DNA of 64,000 nt from an uncultured Clostridia bacterium (GCA_947565865.1 CANOHT010000003.1:68152-132151); one strand, 5' to 3'; numbered from the stretch's first letter, positions 8,938 to 18,340 are shown. Program-made: numbers and translations. The notes: a model not told the origin generated them from the sequence alone.

Positions 8938-9910
8938 GGCGCTCCTCCTCGGTCGCAGCGTCCTCCGCCAGGTCAGGGGAAACGTCCCCGGCCTGAACAT
9001 CTTCTTCCGTGACAGCCTCCGACGCCTCGTCGGCGTCCTCGGCATCCGCCGTGACCGCGGGAGCGGTCTCATCGGCCTCAGAAGCGGCTTCCGCCACAGT
9101 CTCCGCAACCGTCTCGCTCTCTGATGCGGTCTCAGCCGTCTCCGGCTCGGACGCATCCTGCGGCGCAGGGGGCGGCATGACCGTCACCGGCTCCTCCGAA
9201 CGCCCGAACAGCCGCTGGTGCAGGGGCCGACGATCCTTCTCTGGCGCGTCCCCGGCGTCCTCCGGCCCAATGGGATTCATGGATTTTTCAGGCGTCTCGA
9301 CCTCCACCCGGGGAAGAGGCTTTACCTCGTCCGGCAATTCATGCACGGCAAAGGCCTGACTCTCGCCCTTGGCGGTGGCGGTCTCTACCTGAACCTTGAC
9401 TTCCTTCACATCCACGCCGGAGCAGGAGGTGACGTACTGCTTGATCTGCCGCTGCAGCGCGGACACCGCCAGGGGAATGTTGACCCCGCTGGTCAGGCCC
9501 ATGCGCAGGCGAATGGTCAGACCCTCCCGGCCCGGCTCCAAAGCGATGGCCACCGACTGAACTTCCTCATGGCGATCCAGGCACTTCTGCACCAGGCCCT
9601 CGATGGCCTTGACGGAGATGCTCAGCTCGCCCGTATCGGTCTGCTGCATCACAAAACCCCGCCGGCGCTTCTCATGACGCGCCAGCATTCCCAGACAATA
9701 AAAGCCCAGCAGCGCCAGCGCCGTCACCCCGGCGGCCGCGCACACGAGTCCCAGCAGGCCGTTGGCGTTCATCCATTGCTCCACGCCCTTGGCCAGGGAC
9801 TCATAGACCGTGCCGCGGAAGAAGAGTCTGATGGCGATTTCCGCCGCCACGGCCAGGGTTATCAGGCCGCTGAAGGCTACCAGAATCCTGTCAGCGATGC
9901 GTATCTTCAT
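8924..9910 (-). CDS. amaP: Alkaline shock response membrane anchor protein AmaP
   Basis: A 328-residue membrane protein with two N-terminal hydrophobic helices (about 9-29 and 50-74), a cytoplasmic Asp23-like domain (TGELSISVKAIEGLVQKC onwards) and an unusually long acidic C-terminal tail rich in Glu, Ala and Thr (about 240-328). In Staphylococcus AmaP anchors Asp23 at the membrane. The tail is longer than in typical AmaP, and the neighbouring Asp23 protein carries a similar acidic tail, suggesting co-evolved disordered extensions. Confidence 0.85.
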   Translation of the reverse strand: MKIRIADRILVAFSGLITLAVAAEIAIRLFFRGTVYESLAKGVEQWMNANGLLGLVCAAAGVTALALLGFYCLGMLARHEKRRRGFVMQQTDTGELSISVKAIEGLVQKCLDRHEEVQSVAIALEPGREGLTIRLRMGLTSGVNIPLAVSALQRQIKQYVTSCSGVDVKEVKVQVETATAKGESQAFAVHELPDEVKPLPRVEVETPEKSMNPIGPEDAGDAPEKDRRPLHQRLFGRSEEPVTVMPPPAPQDASEPETAETASESETVAETVAEAASEADETAPAVTADAEDADEASEAVTEEDVQAGDVSPDLAEDAATEEERHEAE

Positions 9911-9980
9911 CCTCCATACCTCCTTGCCCGGACTGATAAAGGTTCACCGGCAGGTTGATACAACGCTGCCGGTGGGTGCG

Positions 9981-10535
9981 TTACGCTTCAGGCTCCGCCT
10001 CGGCCTCCTGGGCAGAGGCGTCCTCCACCGGGGCAGCGGCCTGGTCAGGCGCGTCTTCCTCAGGCGCTTCCTCCCGGGCAGGGGTCTTGGCAACCTCCTC
10101 CAAAACAGGGGTGGACACAGGCGAATCCAACGCTGCCTTACCGGCGGCCATGGCGCTGTTTTCCTTCTCGAAGCTGACGCCCTGAACATGGACGTCCACC
10201 CGCACCACATGCAAGCCCGTCATGCTCTCGATGGCCTTGCGGACGCCCTCCTGGGCCTCCATGGCGGCCTTCTGGATGGGCGTACCGTATTCGATCACCA
10301 CATACAGGTCAACGCTGACCTCCTCGGTGCCGATCTCCACCTTCACGCCCTTGGTGATGTTCCGATTCTTGCTCAGTATGCTGCCGGAGATGCTGCACAT
10401 GCCGGCAATACCCTCGACCTCGCCCGCCGCGACGCCCGCGATGATGGCGACCACCTCGTTGGCATAGGTAATGGAGCTGCTCTGCTCGGTATCGTTCTCC
10501 ACGGTCAGGGGGAGATTATCTTTTTTGCTTGCCAT
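9981..10535 (-). CDS. Asp23/Gls24 family envelope stress response protein
   Basis: A 184-residue protein with the full Asp23 (DUF322) domain: SSSITYANEVVAIIAGVAAGEVEGIAG at the start and a VEIGTEEVSVDLYVVIEYG strand region. After about residue 130 it has an acidic, Ala/Glu/Pro-rich low-complexity tail. It probably binds the membrane anchor AmaP encoded 70 nt downstream. A strong promoter lies upstream at 10629-10657, so this is the first gene of the long minus-strand cluster. Confidence 0.9.
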   Translation of the reverse strand: MASKKDNLPLTVENDTEQSSSITYANEVVAIIAGVAAGEVEGIAGMCSISGSILSKNRNITKGVKVEIGTEEVSVDLYVVIEYGTPIQKAAMEAQEGVRKAIESMTGLHVVRVDVHVQGVSFEKENSAMAAGKAALDSPVSTPVLEEVAKTPAREEAPEEDAPDQAAAPVEDASAQEAEAEPEA

Positions 10536-10628
10536 AACGGCACCTCCTGGTCAGTTTGAAGCCCAAGCTCGGCAATCCGTCATCCTGCTTGGCAGGTACG
10601 CGGAAAAAACCGTGGCCCGGTCAGCAAC

Positions 10629-10657
10629 AGTATAGCACACTTTAACCGGGTTGACAA
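10629..10657 (-). promoter_or_regulatory. Sigma-A type promoter for asp23 operon
   Basis: TTGTCA (10652-10657) and TATACT (10629-10634) are separated by exactly 17 nt on the minus strand, about 95 nt before the Asp23 start codon. It lies between aspS and asp23, so the asp23-amaP-nusB cluster can be transcribed independently of hisS-aspS. Confidence 0.75.
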
Positions 10658-10680
10658 GGTTTCGGCGTCCGGGGCCCGGT

Positions 10681-12453
10681 TTATTCTTCGTCCCTGACGA
10701 TGGCAATATGCAATTCGTCCAGCTGCTTTTGCTCCACCGTGCCGGGAGCGCCCATAAGCAGATCCTGGGCGTTCTTGTTCATGGGGAAAGGAATGACCTC
10801 GCGGATGGAATCCTCCCCCGCCAGCAGCATCACCATGCGATCAACGCCGGGAGCGATGCCGGCGTGGGGCGGCGCGCCGTAGCAGAAGGCGTTGTACATG
10901 GCGGGGAACTTCGCCTTCACATCCTCCTCGCCCAGCCGCACCAGCTGGAAGGCCTTGAGCATAAGCTCGGGATCATGGTTGCGCACCGCGCCGGAGGACA
11001 GCTCCACGCCGTTGCACACCAAGTCGTACTGGAAGGCGGTGATGCTCAGCGGGTCCACCTCGCCCGCCGCGGCCTTTTCCAGGATGTCCAGCCCGCCGTT
11101 GGGCATGGAGAAGGGATTGTGGCAGAATTCCAGCTCGCCGCTTTCCTCACCGATTTCATACATCGGGAAGTCCACAATCCAGCAGAACTCGTATTTCTCC
11201 CGATCAATGTGCGCGGGGCACAGCTCGGCCGCGAAACGGCGCAGGACGCCCGCGGTCTTCTGGGCGGCCAGGCGCTTGCCGCAGGTCAGGCCCACAAAGG
11301 TGTTGGGCTTGAGGCCCAGGGCCTCCACCAGCGCGTCCTTGCGATCCTTGACAAACTTGGCGATGCCCCCGGCGATTTCGCCCTGCTCATCCATCTTGAA
11401 CCAGAAAGCCTTGCTGCCCGTCACCACCTCGACATCGGCGCACAGATTGTCAATCTGCTTGCGGGTGGCGGTCATATCGCTGACCACCACGGCCTTCACC
11501 TCGCCGCCCTCAAACGGACCGAAGCCGCAGTCCCCGATAAGGTCGGTGACATCCCGCACCTCCAGGTCAATACGCAGGTCAGGCTTGTCCGAGCCGTAGC
11601 GCTCCATGGCCTCCAGGTAAGGAATGCGGCGGAAGGGAGCGCCGGAAGCCTTGCTGTACTTGCCATACTTGGCGAAGATGGGCGGCAGCACGTCCTCCAG
11701 GATGGCGAACACGTCATCCTGGCTGGCGAAGGCCATTTCCATATCCAGCTGGTAGAACTCGCCCGGGCTGCGGTCGCCCCGGGCGTCCTCGTCACGGAAG
11801 CAGGGAGCGATCTGGAAATAGCGGTCAAAGCCGGAGGCCATCAGCAGCTGCTTGAACTGCTGGGGCGCCTGGGGCAGCGCGTAGAACATGCCCGGATGCT
11901 TGCGGGCAGGCACCAGATAATCCCGGGCGCCTTCCGGGGAGGAAGCCGTCAGGATGGGGGTGGTGATCTCCAGGAAATCATGGGCCGTCATGGCCTGGCG
12001 CAGGGCCGAAACCACCTGGCAGCGCATGACGATATTCTTCTTGACCTCCGGGTTGCGCAGATCCAGGTAGCGGTACTTCAGCCGCAGGGACTCGTCCGCT
12101 TCCTTGGAGCGATTCACCTGGAAGGGCAGGGCGTTGTAGCGGCAGCGGCCCAGAACCTCAATGGACGCGGGCACCACCTCGATATCGCCGGTGGGCAGCT
12201 TGGGGTTCTTGCTGTCCCGCTCCCGAACCACGCCGGTGACGCTGATGACGCTTTCCTTGTTCAGCTCGCGGATGACGCCCATCATTTCCTCGGATTGCAC
12301 CACAATCTGGGTCGTACCGTAGAAGTCCCGCAGGATCACGAAGGCCAGGGAGGCGGAAACCTCGCGGACGTTCTCCATCCAGCCCGAGAGCCGGACGGTC
12401 TTGCCCGCGTCGCTCAGGCGAAGCTCATTGCAATGGTGGGTACGGTTCTGCAT
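10681..12453 (-). CDS. aspS: Aspartyl-tRNA synthetase
   Basis: A 590-residue bacterial-type class II AspRS. It has the N-terminal OB anticodon-binding domain (RTHHCNELRLSDAGKTVRLSGW), motif 2 with FRDEDARGDRSPGEFYQLD, a central GAD domain, and motif 3 GAPPHAGIAPGVDRMVMLL near the C-terminus. Length and architecture match the family. It lies 48 nt after hisS and is presumably co-transcribed from the T-box-controlled hisS promoter. Whether it charges tRNA-Asn as well (non-discriminating) cannot be judged from this window. Confidence 0.96.
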   Translation of the reverse strand: MQNRTHHCNELRLSDAGKTVRLSGWMENVREVSASLAFVILRDFYGTTQIVVQSEEMMGVIRELNKESVISVTGVVRERDSKNPKLPTGDIEVVPASIEVLGRCRYNALPFQVNRSKEADESLRLKYRYLDLRNPEVKKNIVMRCQVVSALRQAMTAHDFLEITTPILTASSPEGARDYLVPARKHPGMFYALPQAPQQFKQLLMASGFDRYFQIAPCFRDEDARGDRSPGEFYQLDMEMAFASQDDVFAILEDVLPPIFAKYGKYSKASGAPFRRIPYLEAMERYGSDKPDLRIDLEVRDVTDLIGDCGFGPFEGGEVKAVVVSDMTATRKQIDNLCADVEVVTGSKAFWFKMDEQGEIAGGIAKFVKDRKDALVEALGLKPNTFVGLTCGKRLAAQKTAGVLRRFAAELCPAHIDREKYEFCWIVDFPMYEIGEESGELEFCHNPFSMPNGGLDILEKAAAGEVDPLSITAFQYDLVCNGVELSSGAVRNHDPELMLKAFQLVRLGEEDVKAKFPAMYNAFCYGAPPHAGIAPGVDRMVMLLAGEDSIREVIPFPMNKNAQDLLMGAPGTVEQKQLDELHIAIVRDEE

Positions 12454-12501
12454 GATCTATTCCTTCTTCCTTTGATATTCAGTCGTTGCGGCCGGGGCCG
12501 G

Positions 12502-13764
12502 TCATTTCAGCATATCGCGGATGTTCTGCGCGGCTTCCGCCATGGGGACGGTACGCTCTTCCCGGGACGCCATGTGCTTGAGCCTCACCACGCCCGAGGC
12601 AATCTCATCATCGCCCAGGGTGGCGCACACCAGCGCGCCTACCTTATTGGCGTACTTAAACTGCGCCTTTAGGCTGCGGGCACAGTGATCCATATCCGCC
12701 CGAAGGCCCGCCATCCGCAGATCCTGCACCAGGGTGAAGGCGGGAATTTTGCCCTCGCCCATGTAGGTGACGAAGGCCTCATACTGCGGCGGCTTGGGCA
12801 GGGTCACGCCCTCGCTGTCCAGCAGCATCAGCACCCGCTCAATGCCCATGCCAAAGCCCACCGCCGGTATGGCGCCGCCGCCCAGCTGCTCCACCAGGTT
12901 GTCATAGCGCCCGCCGCCGCACACGGTCAGGTTGCCGTCTTTGGTTCTGGTAATCAGCTCAAACACCGTCTTGGTATAATAATCCAGCCCGCGGACGATG
13001 CGGCTGTCCACCTGATAGGGAATGCCGCTGGCCTTCAGGCACCGCTGCAGCTGGTCAAAGTGTTCGCGGCAGTCGTCGCAGAGCACATCCAGCATGGAGG
13101 GCGCGTCCTTCACCAACTCCTGGCAATGCGGGTTCTTGCAGTCCAGCACCCGCAGGGGATTGCGGTCAAAGCGGCTCTTGCAGTCCTCGCACATCTGACC
13201 GATGCGCTGGCCCAGGAAGTCCTTGAGCATGGCGTGGTACTTGGGGCGGCAGTTGGGGCAGCCGATGGAGTTGATGTTCACGGACAGATTGCCCACACCC
13301 AGCCCAGATAAAAGGCGGAAGGCCAGCAGAATCAGCTCCGCGTCCGCCGTGGCCTCCTGGGCGCCGAAGCACTCCAGGCCAAACTGGTGATGCTCCCGCA
13401 GGCGGCCGTTCTGCGGTGCCTCGTAGCGGAAAATGGGGGCGTTGAGGTAGTACATTTTGCAGGGCAGCGGATCATTGTGCAGCCCGCTTTCCAGGTAGCA
13501 GCGGGCCGCGCCGGCGGTACCCTCGGGCTTCAGGGTGATGGAGCGGTCGCCCTTGTCCTTGAAGGTGTACATTTCCTTCTGCACGATGTCGGTGGTGTCG
13601 CCCACGCCGCGCAGGAAAAGCTCGGTATGCTCGAAAACGGGGGTGCGTACCTCACGATAGCCGGCCTCAGCGGCAGCCTGCCGCATTCTGGCCTCCAGGT
13701 ACTGCCAGCGATAGGAATCAGCCGGCAGCACGTCGCGTGTGCCTCGGGGTGCCTGTGTCAGCAT
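12502..13764 (-). CDS. hisS: Histidyl-tRNA synthetase
   Basis: A 420-residue class II HisRS. Seen are RGTRDVLPADS at the start, motif 2 KPEGTAGAARCYLES, the histidine signature GLDYYTKTVFE, GGGRYDNLVEQLGG, and AVGFGMGIERVLMLL (motif 3), then the anticodon-binding domain. The start is the ATG at 13764 (MLTQAPRG) because AGGAGG lies 7 nt upstream; upstream in-frame codons read through the T-box leader and are not genuine. Transcription is likely controlled by uncharged tRNA-His via the leader. Confidence 0.96.
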   Translation of the reverse strand: MLTQAPRGTRDVLPADSYRWQYLEARMRQAAAEAGYREVRTPVFEHTELFLRGVGDTTDIVQKEMYTFKDKGDRSITLKPEGTAGAARCYLESGLHNDPLPCKMYYLNAPIFRYEAPQNGRLREHHQFGLECFGAQEATADAELILLAFRLLSGLGVGNLSVNINSIGCPNCRPKYHAMLKDFLGQRIGQMCEDCKSRFDRNPLRVLDCKNPHCQELVKDAPSMLDVLCDDCREHFDQLQRCLKASGIPYQVDSRIVRGLDYYTKTVFELITRTKDGNLTVCGGGRYDNLVEQLGGGAIPAVGFGMGIERVLMLLDSEGVTLPKPPQYEAFVTYMGEGKIPAFTLVQDLRMAGLRADMDHCARSLKAQFKYANKVGALVCATLGDDEIASGVVRLKHMASREERTVPMAEAAQNIRDMLK

Positions 13765-13795
13765 GGTCATTCCTCCTGTATGTGCGTCGAAGCGA

Positions 13796-14042
13796 CAAAA
13801 ACGCCCCACGCAGACGTATCTCCTGCATGGGGCGAGATTTGCTCGCGGTGCCACCCATTTCACGGCTCCGCCTTCCCCATGAGGAAGGAGAACCGCCTTG
13901 TTCCCCGATAACGCCGGGAATGCGTCCGGCTCTCGCCGAAGGGCTCCAAGGTGTCAGGCGCGGGACGCAGCCGGGAGCTTTCAGCCGATGGCTCCCTCTC
14001 TTTCAGGCGTTGAACCCGCGTTCTCCTTATCACAGCCGATAC
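13796..14042 (-). promoter_or_regulatory. T-box leader (riboswitch) upstream of hisS
   Basis: The transcript from about 14042 to 13796 has the hallmarks of a T-box. The near-universal antiterminator element reads GGGTGGCACCGCGAGC (complement of 13841-13856). It is followed by a GC-rich terminator (arms pairing GCCCC with GGGGC, about 13801-13835) ending in a U run at 13796-13801. The stem I region carries CGCGGG/CCCGCG and AAGG/CCTT pairings, with an unpaired segment holding CAC (complement of 13951-13953), a histidine codon and the likely specifier. Uncharged tRNA-His should stabilise the antiterminator and switch hisS-aspS on. The T-box call is firm; the specifier assignment is tentative. 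Confidence 0.92.
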
Positions 14043-14048
14043 GGATGT

Positions 14049-14077
14049 ATTGTACCAGCCTTTTCCTGGTTTGTCAA
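14049..14077 (-). promoter_or_regulatory. Promoter of hisS-aspS
   Basis: A near-consensus sigma-A promoter: TTGACA at 14072-14077 and TACAAT at 14049-14054, spaced 17 nt, on the minus strand. Transcription would begin near 14042, at the start of the T-box leader. Confidence 0.85.
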
Positions 14078-14080
14078 CGC

Positions 14081-14595
14081 CCGACCCAGCGAGGGCCCCG
14101 CAATGGAGCGGAGCAAAAGGGTAATTCCGCGATTCTGCCCCAATTGGCTATTCACGCTGGTTCTGGCAGTTTCCGAAGGAAGGCCACAATGGCACAGAGA
14201 AAAAAGGAGAGCACGGCCAGTATCAGAGAAAAACGCTTGATTGGTTCGGGTTAGCGTCCTACCTGCAGCTCTTGTTCGCACGTCATATTCTTGCCGGGCA
14301 ATGGACAGACCGATCCCATTGATCGCAGCAGTTCGCTTCATGACCCACAGGTTCATATCGTCCATGGCGACGATGAAGCCTTCCTATCCAGCAGAAAGTC
14401 CGAGTTGATTGAACAGGTGAATGGCCTAAGCACGATCATGATGGAATCCTGAATTATGCCGGCATCCGAGCCCCTATCAGGAAGACGCACCCGAACCATG
14501 CGCACGAACGCTGGGCGCTCGCTGCCGTGGTCTTTCCTCTGTACGCCAGCGGAGCGAGCCGTCTGACCGACGCGGCACAAGCCTTGCCTTCGGCT
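14081..14595. other. Intergenic stretch with no convincing gene
   Basis: About 515 nt between the hisS promoter and the small membrane protein gene. Open frames exist on the minus strand (14030-14365 and 14353-14580), but they lack ribosome sites, run into the hisS promoter or shift frame midway, and match no family I recognise. A phrase around 14280-14370 (VAMDDMNLWVMKRTAAING in one frame) looks protein-like and may be a gene remnant. Confidence 0.4.
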
Positions 14596-14907
14596 TTACA
14601 CAAGCGCCAGCCCCACCGTCAGCACCGCGGCAATCACCAGCCGGATCACATGATGCTGCCAGTGCAGGGTACCCCGCATCCCGTTGCGCAGCGCCGCCAG
14701 ACTGATGAGCGCGCACCCGGCCAGGGCCAGAAGCCAGTCCACTCCGAGCCCCAGGAAGCCACACACCGCTCCCGCCGTCAGCACCGCGCCGCCGCCTGCC
14801 ATCAAGCCGCCGTTCAGCCGTCCCTCGGCCCCGCGCAGCTGCGTCGCGCCCGCCAGCACGGAAAGCGCCCCATAAACCAGCGCCAAAGCGCCAACAAAAA
14901 CCAGCAT
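14596..14907 (-). CDS. Small hydrophobic membrane protein, unknown function
   Basis: A 103-residue protein with four likely membrane helices (rich in Leu, Ala, Gly and Val) and few charged residues; its only long polar stretch is around RGAEGRLNG and LRNGMRGTLHWQHH. I start it at the ATG at 14907 (MLVFVGALALVYG), which has AGGAG 8 nt upstream; longer in-frame starts exist. I do not recognise a family. The codon bias and GC content match the neighbours, so it is probably a real gene, standing alone between the hisS promoter and the XRE gene. Confidence 0.5.
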   Translation of the reverse strand: MLVFVGALALVYGALSVLAGATQLRGAEGRLNGGLMAGGGAVLTAGAVCGFLGLGVDWLLALAGCALISLAALRNGMRGTLHWQHHVIRLVIAAVLTVGLALV

Positions 14908-15088
14908 CGTCATCACTCCTATGATCGTAAACTCTTTCACAACCGCCTTTAATGAACACAGCAGACGGTTTTCGTCAGTTATTCTGAAGCCTTTCGGGGC
15001 GTCAGCTCCACTGTCCGCATATCCTCTGCTTCAATTCACAAAGCGCGGATGTCTAAGCAGCCAAAACCATGCGCTGAATTGCCATCCA

Positions 15089-15595
15089 TTATCTCCTGAT
15101 ATACCCAATTCCAGGCGTAAACACATCGTACAGCAGGATAGCGATTATACCAATCACCAGAACTATGCTCACGATGAACATGCGCATGAGCCACTTCTGG
15201 TTCTTGGCAAGACTGACTTTATAGGAAAGCACCAGCTCCTGATAGATGCGAACAGTCTCCAAATGCGACTGCGCCACTTCGTTTTTATCTTCATCAGCGT
15301 GCGCGGAAGCAACCGTCACGCGCTCTTCCACGGAAGACTTTTCCACAGCTACTGGCGCTGCTGTCTCACGCGGGGAAGGAACAACATCCAGAAACGCCTC
15401 CATGGTGCCGCCCATGGCGGCGACCAGGTCAAAAAGCATATGGAAGCCCAGCGTATCTGTCTTTCCGGCAAATATCCGCTTTACAGTGGACAGAGGAATA
15501 TTGCTCGCGTCAGCAATGGCCTGATAGGACAGGTCGCTTTTCTGTTTAAGCTGCAAAAGCCGACTGCAGATCATTTCACTGCTTAATCTATCCAT
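15089..15595 (-). CDS. XRE-family regulator with C-terminal membrane anchor
   Basis: A 168-residue protein with an N-terminal helix-turn-helix of XRE type (about residues 10-68; recognition helix near SNIPLSTVKRIFAG), a charged linker (80-130) and one hydrophobic helix at about 136-157, followed by a short tail. Such proteins are membrane-tethered DNA-binding regulators or defence/cell-wall associated factors; the target is unknown. GAGG lies 7 nt before the ATG. A good promoter is at 15657-15685, so the gene is monocistronic. Confidence 0.82.
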   Translation of the reverse strand: MDRLSSEMICSRLLQLKQKSDLSYQAIADASNIPLSTVKRIFAGKTDTLGFHMLFDLVAAMGGTMEAFLDVVPSPRETAAPVAVEKSSVEERVTVASAHADEDKNEVAQSHLETVRIYQELVLSYKVSLAKNQKWLMRMFIVSIVLVIGIIAILLYDVFTPGIGYIRR

Positions 15596-15656
15596 AGCTG
15601 CACCTCAATCGTAGGTTCCTTAGTATCATGGATGACGGTCAAAACAGAACGGGAAT

Positions 15657-15685
15657 ATTCTAACAGAATAGTAACGGGCTGTCAA
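15657..15685 (-). promoter_or_regulatory. Promoter of the membrane-anchored XRE gene
   Basis: TTGACA at 15680-15685 and TAGAAT at 15657-15662 with a 17-nt spacer, on the minus strand, about 60 nt before the start codon. Confidence 0.75.
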
Positions 15686-16632
15686 TCAGCCGTGCATCGT
15701 TATCATGCAAATGCTTCTGAGATGGAAAGTACGCCATGGGACGCCCGCTGGATCATCAGCCGACCCATGATGATGGAATCGCGACAATGCTTCATATTCG
15801 CCGCTCGCACCGCCATGGCCGCCGGAAGGGCGATGGCCTGATCGACGCCGGGATATTTCGTGCGGCCCTCGCCGCAGATGCGCATGGTACCGGCGAGCAG
15901 GTTCTCGGGCTTCACGCCGGCGAGGCAGCTGTACATCTGTCAAGGGCAGTGTCGGGCAGCCAGCCGGAGGGCGCGCCGTTCATGCTGAAGGTGAAGCCGC
16001 CGTTGCTCGGCGTTAGCTTCATGGCCTTCCTCCAGCTGTGCGCAGGCGAACAGCCGGCGCAGGAAGGAGAACCCCTTTATTGATTCAACGAGGCATTGCT
16101 TTGCAGTTGCCGGAAGGCTTTGGACAGCGGGCGAATGAAGACCCGCAGAAAGGCGTCGCTATCAAAATCGATTGAACGGAGGAGGACGAGGCATCGCAAA
16201 TGACAAGAATAGAACAGGCACGGCAAGAAAGCACGGCCGAGGAACTGACAGTCAATGGCAACCAACCAAGGCCTGATAGAAATATCAAACGATCTTGATG
16301 CATCGCTCTCTTCCTTCCGCTTTCTTGAGCATTAAGATTGGATAACGCAATAAACAGCCTCCCCTATTATTGGAACAGGCGCTGATATTCTGTAAAAATG
16401 CGCGGACATCGCCATACAGGGGCTTCGCCTCGTTTAAGCGCCCTGAAGGAGCCCGTCAATATTCGATTTGCAGTCTGCCCACAGCAGATTTGTCACATTG
16501 CCCTTTCCTATTTTATGTTTCGGCTGCCTTGTGCTTCGCCGCGGAAGGCAGCTTCGGTTTGTCCTCCCTGGTCGGAATCTCGCCGGGGATAGATTTTCCT
16601 GCGCGGACGCTGATTTTTTCCTGCACTTCCCC
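15686..16632. other. Gene-poor stretch with decayed coding sequence
   Basis: Nearly 950 nt without a gene I can defend. On the minus strand, 15703-15936 reads as 77 codons of protein-like sequence (LAGTMRICGEGRTKYPG, then IALPAAMAVRAANMKHC). A neighbouring frame from about 16022 gives MKLTPSNGGFTFSMNGAPSG before breaking off. Together they look like a frameshifted remnant of one gene of unknown family. The rest (15950-16630) has only short open frames on both strands and lower coding character. A GCTGCCTT/AAGGCAGC hairpin lies near 16523-16555. Confidence 0.4.
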
Positions 16633-16661
16633 TTGACGAACGCCCTGCTTCCCTCTATACT
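16633..16661 (+). promoter_or_regulatory. Promoter of pyrG
   Basis: TTGACG at 16633-16638 and TATACT at 16656-16661 with a 17-nt spacer, 75 nt before the pyrG start. The start region does not show the GGGC initial sequence used for reiterative transcription control of pyrG in Bacillus subtilis. Confidence 0.8.
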
Positions 16662-16735
16662 AAAGTGTCCGAAACCAAGCGTCCAAGCCTTCGGACATCA
16701 ACCGCGTAGCGCCGCTTACGAAAGGGGTATTCAGC

Positions 16736-18340
16736 ATGAGCACCAAGTTCATTTTTGTCACCGGAGGCGTGGTTTCTTCCCTGGGCAAAGGCATCACCGC
16801 CGCATCCCTGGGCCGCCTGCTCAAGTGCCGCGGGTTGAAGGTGTCGATTCAGAAATTCGACCCCTACATCAATGTTGATCCCGGCACCATGAACCCCTAT
16901 CAGCATGGCGAGGTCTTCGTCACCGACGACGGCGCGGAAACCGACCTGGACCTGGGCCACTATGAGCGCTTTGTGGACGAAAGCCTGACCCAGGCCGCCA
17001 ACGTGACCTCCGGCCGCGTGTACAAAACCGTCATTGACCGGGAGCGCCGGGGCGAATACCTGGGCGCGACCATTCAGGTCATCCCCCATATCACCAATGA
17101 GATCAAGCGGAACATCCTCCTGGTGTCCCGCCAGCCGGACGCCCCCGATGTGGTCATCACCGAAATCGGCGGCACTGTGGGCGACATCGAGTCCCTCCCC
17201 TTCCTGGAGGCCATCCGGCAGATGCGGGCTGAGGTCGGGTTTGAAAACAGCCTGTACATCCACGTCACCCTGGTGCCCTACATCCGCGCCGCCGGGGAAT
17301 TGAAGACCAAGCCCACCCAGCACTCCGTCAAGGAGCTGTGCGGCATCGGCATCAGCCCGGATATCCTGGTCTGCCGCTGCGACCATGAGGTGCCGGCGGA
17401 TGTCCGGGCCAAGATCGGCCTGTTCTGCAACCTGCCCGCGGATCGGGTTTTCCAGAACCTCAACGCCCGCAGCATTTATGAGGTGCCGCTGTTGCTCCAC
17501 CAGGAGGGCCTGGATGAGAAGGTCTGCCAGCTGCTGGGCCTGGGGGGCATGAATTGTGACCTCACCGGCTGGACGGCCATGGTGGAGCGCCAGCTTCACC
17601 CCGAGCGGGAAACCACCATCGCCCTGGTGGGCAAATATGTGGAGCTTCCTGACGCCTACCTCTCCATTGTGGAAGCCCTGACCCACGGCGGCATCGCCCA
17701 TGGGGCCAGGATCAACATCCGCTGGATTCAGTCCGCCGACCTCACCCAGGAAAACGCGGCCCAGACCCTGGCGGGCTGCGACGGCATTCTGGTGCCCGGC
17801 GGCTTCGGCCAGCGGGGCCTGGAGGGCAAGATGATCGCCATCCAGTATGCCCGGGAAAAGAAAATTCCCTTCTTCGGCATCTGCCTGGGGATGCAGATGG
17901 CGGTGATCGAGTTCGCCCGCCACGTTCTGGATCTGCGGGACGCCAACACCTCCGAGCTGGATCCCAACACCACCTACCCTGTCATCGACCTGATGCCGGA
18001 TCAGAACCTGCAGAACCTGGGCCATACCATGCGTCTGGGCAAGTACCGCTGCGCGCTGCTTCCCGGCACCAACAGCTACCAGGCCTATGGTCAGGATGAA
18101 ATCGAGGAGCGTCATCGCCACCGTTATGAATTCAACAACGAATACATGACCCGCTTCATTGCTGGCGGCATGACCGTGGCCGGACGCAACCCCGAGCGGA
18201 ACCTGGTAGAAATCGTGGAGATCGCCGACCATCCCTGGTTTGTGGGCGTACAGTTCCATCCGGAGCTGAAGAGCCGTCCCAACCGTCCCCATCCCCTCTT
18301 CCGGGACTTTGTGGGCGCGGCTCTGAAGCATGGGGAGTAA
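16736..18340 (+). CDS. pyrG: CTP synthase
   Basis: A 534-residue glutamine-dependent CTP synthase converting UTP to CTP. The amidoligase domain starts [21 protein letters not shown], with [11 protein letters not shown] and [12 protein letters not shown] downstream. The class I glutaminase domain carries the nucleophile in [11 protein letters not shown] (Cys383) and the His/Glu pair in [21 protein letters not shown] lies upstream of the ATG. It stands alone, ending at a bidirectional terminator shared with the opposing gene. Confidence 0.97.
   Translation: MSTKFIFVTGGVVSSLGKGITAASLGRLLKCRGLKVSIQKFDPYINVDPGTMNPYQHGEVFVTDDGAETDLDLGHYERFVDESLTQAANVTSGRVYKTVIDRERRGEYLGATIQVIPHITNEIKRNILLVSRQPDAPDVVITEIGGTVGDIESLPFLEAIRQMRAEVGFENSLYIHVTLVPYIRAAGELKTKPTQHSVKELCGIGISPDILVCRCDHEVPADVRAKIGLFCNLPADRVFQNLNARSIYEVPLLLHQEGLDEKVCQLLGLGGMNCDLTGWTAMVERQLHPERETTIALVGKYVELPDAYLSIVEALTHGGIAHGARINIRWIQSADLTQENAAQTLAGCDGILVPGGFGQRGLEGKMIAIQYAREKKIPFFGICLGMQMAVIEFARHVLDLRDANTSELDPNTTYPVIDLMPDQNLQNLGHTMRLGKYRCALLPGTNSYQAYGQDEIEERHRHRYEFNNEYMTRFIAGGMTVAGRNPERNLVEIVEIADHPWFVGVQFHPELKSRPNRPHPLFRDFVGAALKHGE

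Noticed and set aside
12502..13863. Longer hisS reading from 13863
   Set aside because: The extra 33 codons translate the T-box antiterminator and terminator. The ATG at 13764 has a well-placed ribosome site.
14030..14580. Two overlapping minus-strand open frames next to the hisS promoter
   Set aside because: They overlap the hisS promoter, have no ribosome site, change frame midway and resemble no known family. At most this is a gene remnant.
16085..16303. Short open frames as transposase fragments
   Set aside because: No DDE or other transposase motif and no terminal inverted repeats could be found.
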